19,982 nucleotides of DNA, taken from Acidimicrobiaceae bacterium (lineage in GTDB: Bacteria; Actinomycetota; Acidimicrobiia; Acidimicrobiales; Ilumatobacteraceae). Of this stretch, positions 19,491 to 19,982 are shown one piece after another (the stretch's first letter is position 1; each line of letters starts with the position of its first letter). The stretch is taken from positions 1 to 19,982 of the forward strand of contig PMCN01000062.1 in NCBI GenBank assembly GCA_003154135.1, given 5' to 3'. Position numbers and translations under genes: made by a program. The notes under the pieces are model-generated. The model made no database searches. It saw nothing but the letters and a program-made list of their open reading frames with translations, and had not been told where the DNA came from.

Positions 19491-19982
19491 TCAGCCGGTG
19501 ATGCGCAGCAGCCGATCGAAGCCGATGATGCGGCCCACGCCCACGCCCGCCGCCTCCTTCATCTCCCGCCAGACGGCGGTGGTACCCCGCACCGGGCTCG
19601 TGCGCGTGGGCGACACGTACGCGGTGAGACCCAGCTCCTGGCTGACGAGGCGGATGCGCAGCGAGTGGTACGGGTCGCTCACCAGCAGCACGCGGCGCAG
19701 GCCGCGTGCGACGAGCTGGTCGCGGGCGAGCCGCAACGAGTCGTACGACGTGGCACCGCCCACCTGCACGATGGCCGACTTCGGCACTCCTCTGGCCTCG
19801 AGGTAGGTCGCCGAGGCCTGCGCCTCCGTGAAGCGATCGCCCGGGCGCTTGCTGCCGGTGGTGACCACGAGTGGCGCATAGCCCTTGCCCCAGAGCAGCA
19901 CCACCTGATCGAGACGGGCGGCCAGCTGCGGCGACGGCCGGCCGTCGTACTGGGCGGCGCCCATCACCACGATCGCGTCGAC
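19491..19982 (-). CDS. DUF218/YdcF-like (ElyC/SanA family) protein, C-terminal part
   Basis: An open frame running in from the right edge and ending at 19491; the N-terminus lies outside. The first visible residues, VDAIVVMGAAQYDGRPSP, are the family's opening strand and loop. They are followed by LVVTTGS, FTEAQASATYLEARGVP, GATSYDSLRLARDQL and VLLVSDPYHSLRIRLVSQELG, all typical of the DUF218 fold. Family members are mostly envelope proteins linked to peptidoglycan or lipid-carrier homeostasis; their biochemistry is not settled. The part outside the window may hold a membrane anchor. It is upstream of the two tRNA genes on the same strand, 62 bp away. Confidence 0.88.
   Translation of the reverse strand, partial: VDAIVVMGAAQYDGRPSPQLAARLDQVVLLWGKGYAPLVVTTGSKRPGDRFTEAQASATYLEARGVPKSAIVQVGGATSYDSLRLARDQLVARGLRRVLLVSDPYHSLRIRLVSQELGLTAYVSPTRTSPVRGTTAVWREMKEAAGVGVGRIIGFDRLLRITG

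Overview
This window is dense, roughly 65-70% GC bacterial chromosome with no transposase, integrase, phage gene or CRISPR array. The families present suggest a high-GC actinobacterium, most likely of the Acidimicrobiia/Ilumatobacter type: an F420-type luciferase-like oxidoreductase, a C-terminal ribbon-helix-helix/DUF4097 pair, DUF2752, Thr-rich secreted proteins, and tRNA genes with encoded CCA. The lineage is inferred from family content and base composition; no rRNA is present to settle it.

Left part (1-7.2 kb), housekeeping and envelope genes: the start of an ABC-F ATPase running off the left edge (-), a DUF2752 membrane protein (+), an SGNH-hydrolase lipoprotein and mscL (both -), a three-helix membrane protein of unknown function (+), a flavin disulfide reductase (+), then a membrane-anchored endonuclease/exonuclease/phosphatase-fold protein behind an MFS exporter (both -). 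A 17-bp tandem repeat sits at the convergent end of the reductase and phosphatase genes.

Middle (7.2-12.7 kb): an amidase-signature hydrolase (+); a compact operon (+) of a 42-residue protein, a regulator with a C-terminal ribbon-helix-helix domain, and a DUF4097 beta-repeat protein; then an SDR and a PPK2 polyphosphate kinase (both -) and an F420-type LLM oxidoreductase (+). The operon is headed by a promoter covered by TGAYRTCA boxes in 11-bp register. Inside the regulator gene there is a perfect 14-bp-arm hairpin that appears to be held by unusual codon choice.

Right part (12.7-19.1 kb): two full-length GGDEF-EAL proteins flank a secreted subtilisin-like protease with a tail of 29 tryptophan pentads (mostly WxGTR). 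The protease gene overlaps the second GGDEF-EAL gene by four bases, and the first GGDEF-EAL gene diverges from the same AT-rich intergenic region. This is the best candidate for an undescribed system: a surface or secreted protease wired to cyclic-di-GMP signalling.

Right end: palindromic intergenic repeats, tRNA-Gln(CTG) and tRNA-Glu(CTC) with a terminator (-), and a DUF218/YdcF-like protein cut by the right edge. No gene-free stretch exceeds 300 bases except 19081-19490, which holds the repeats, the terminator and both tRNAs.
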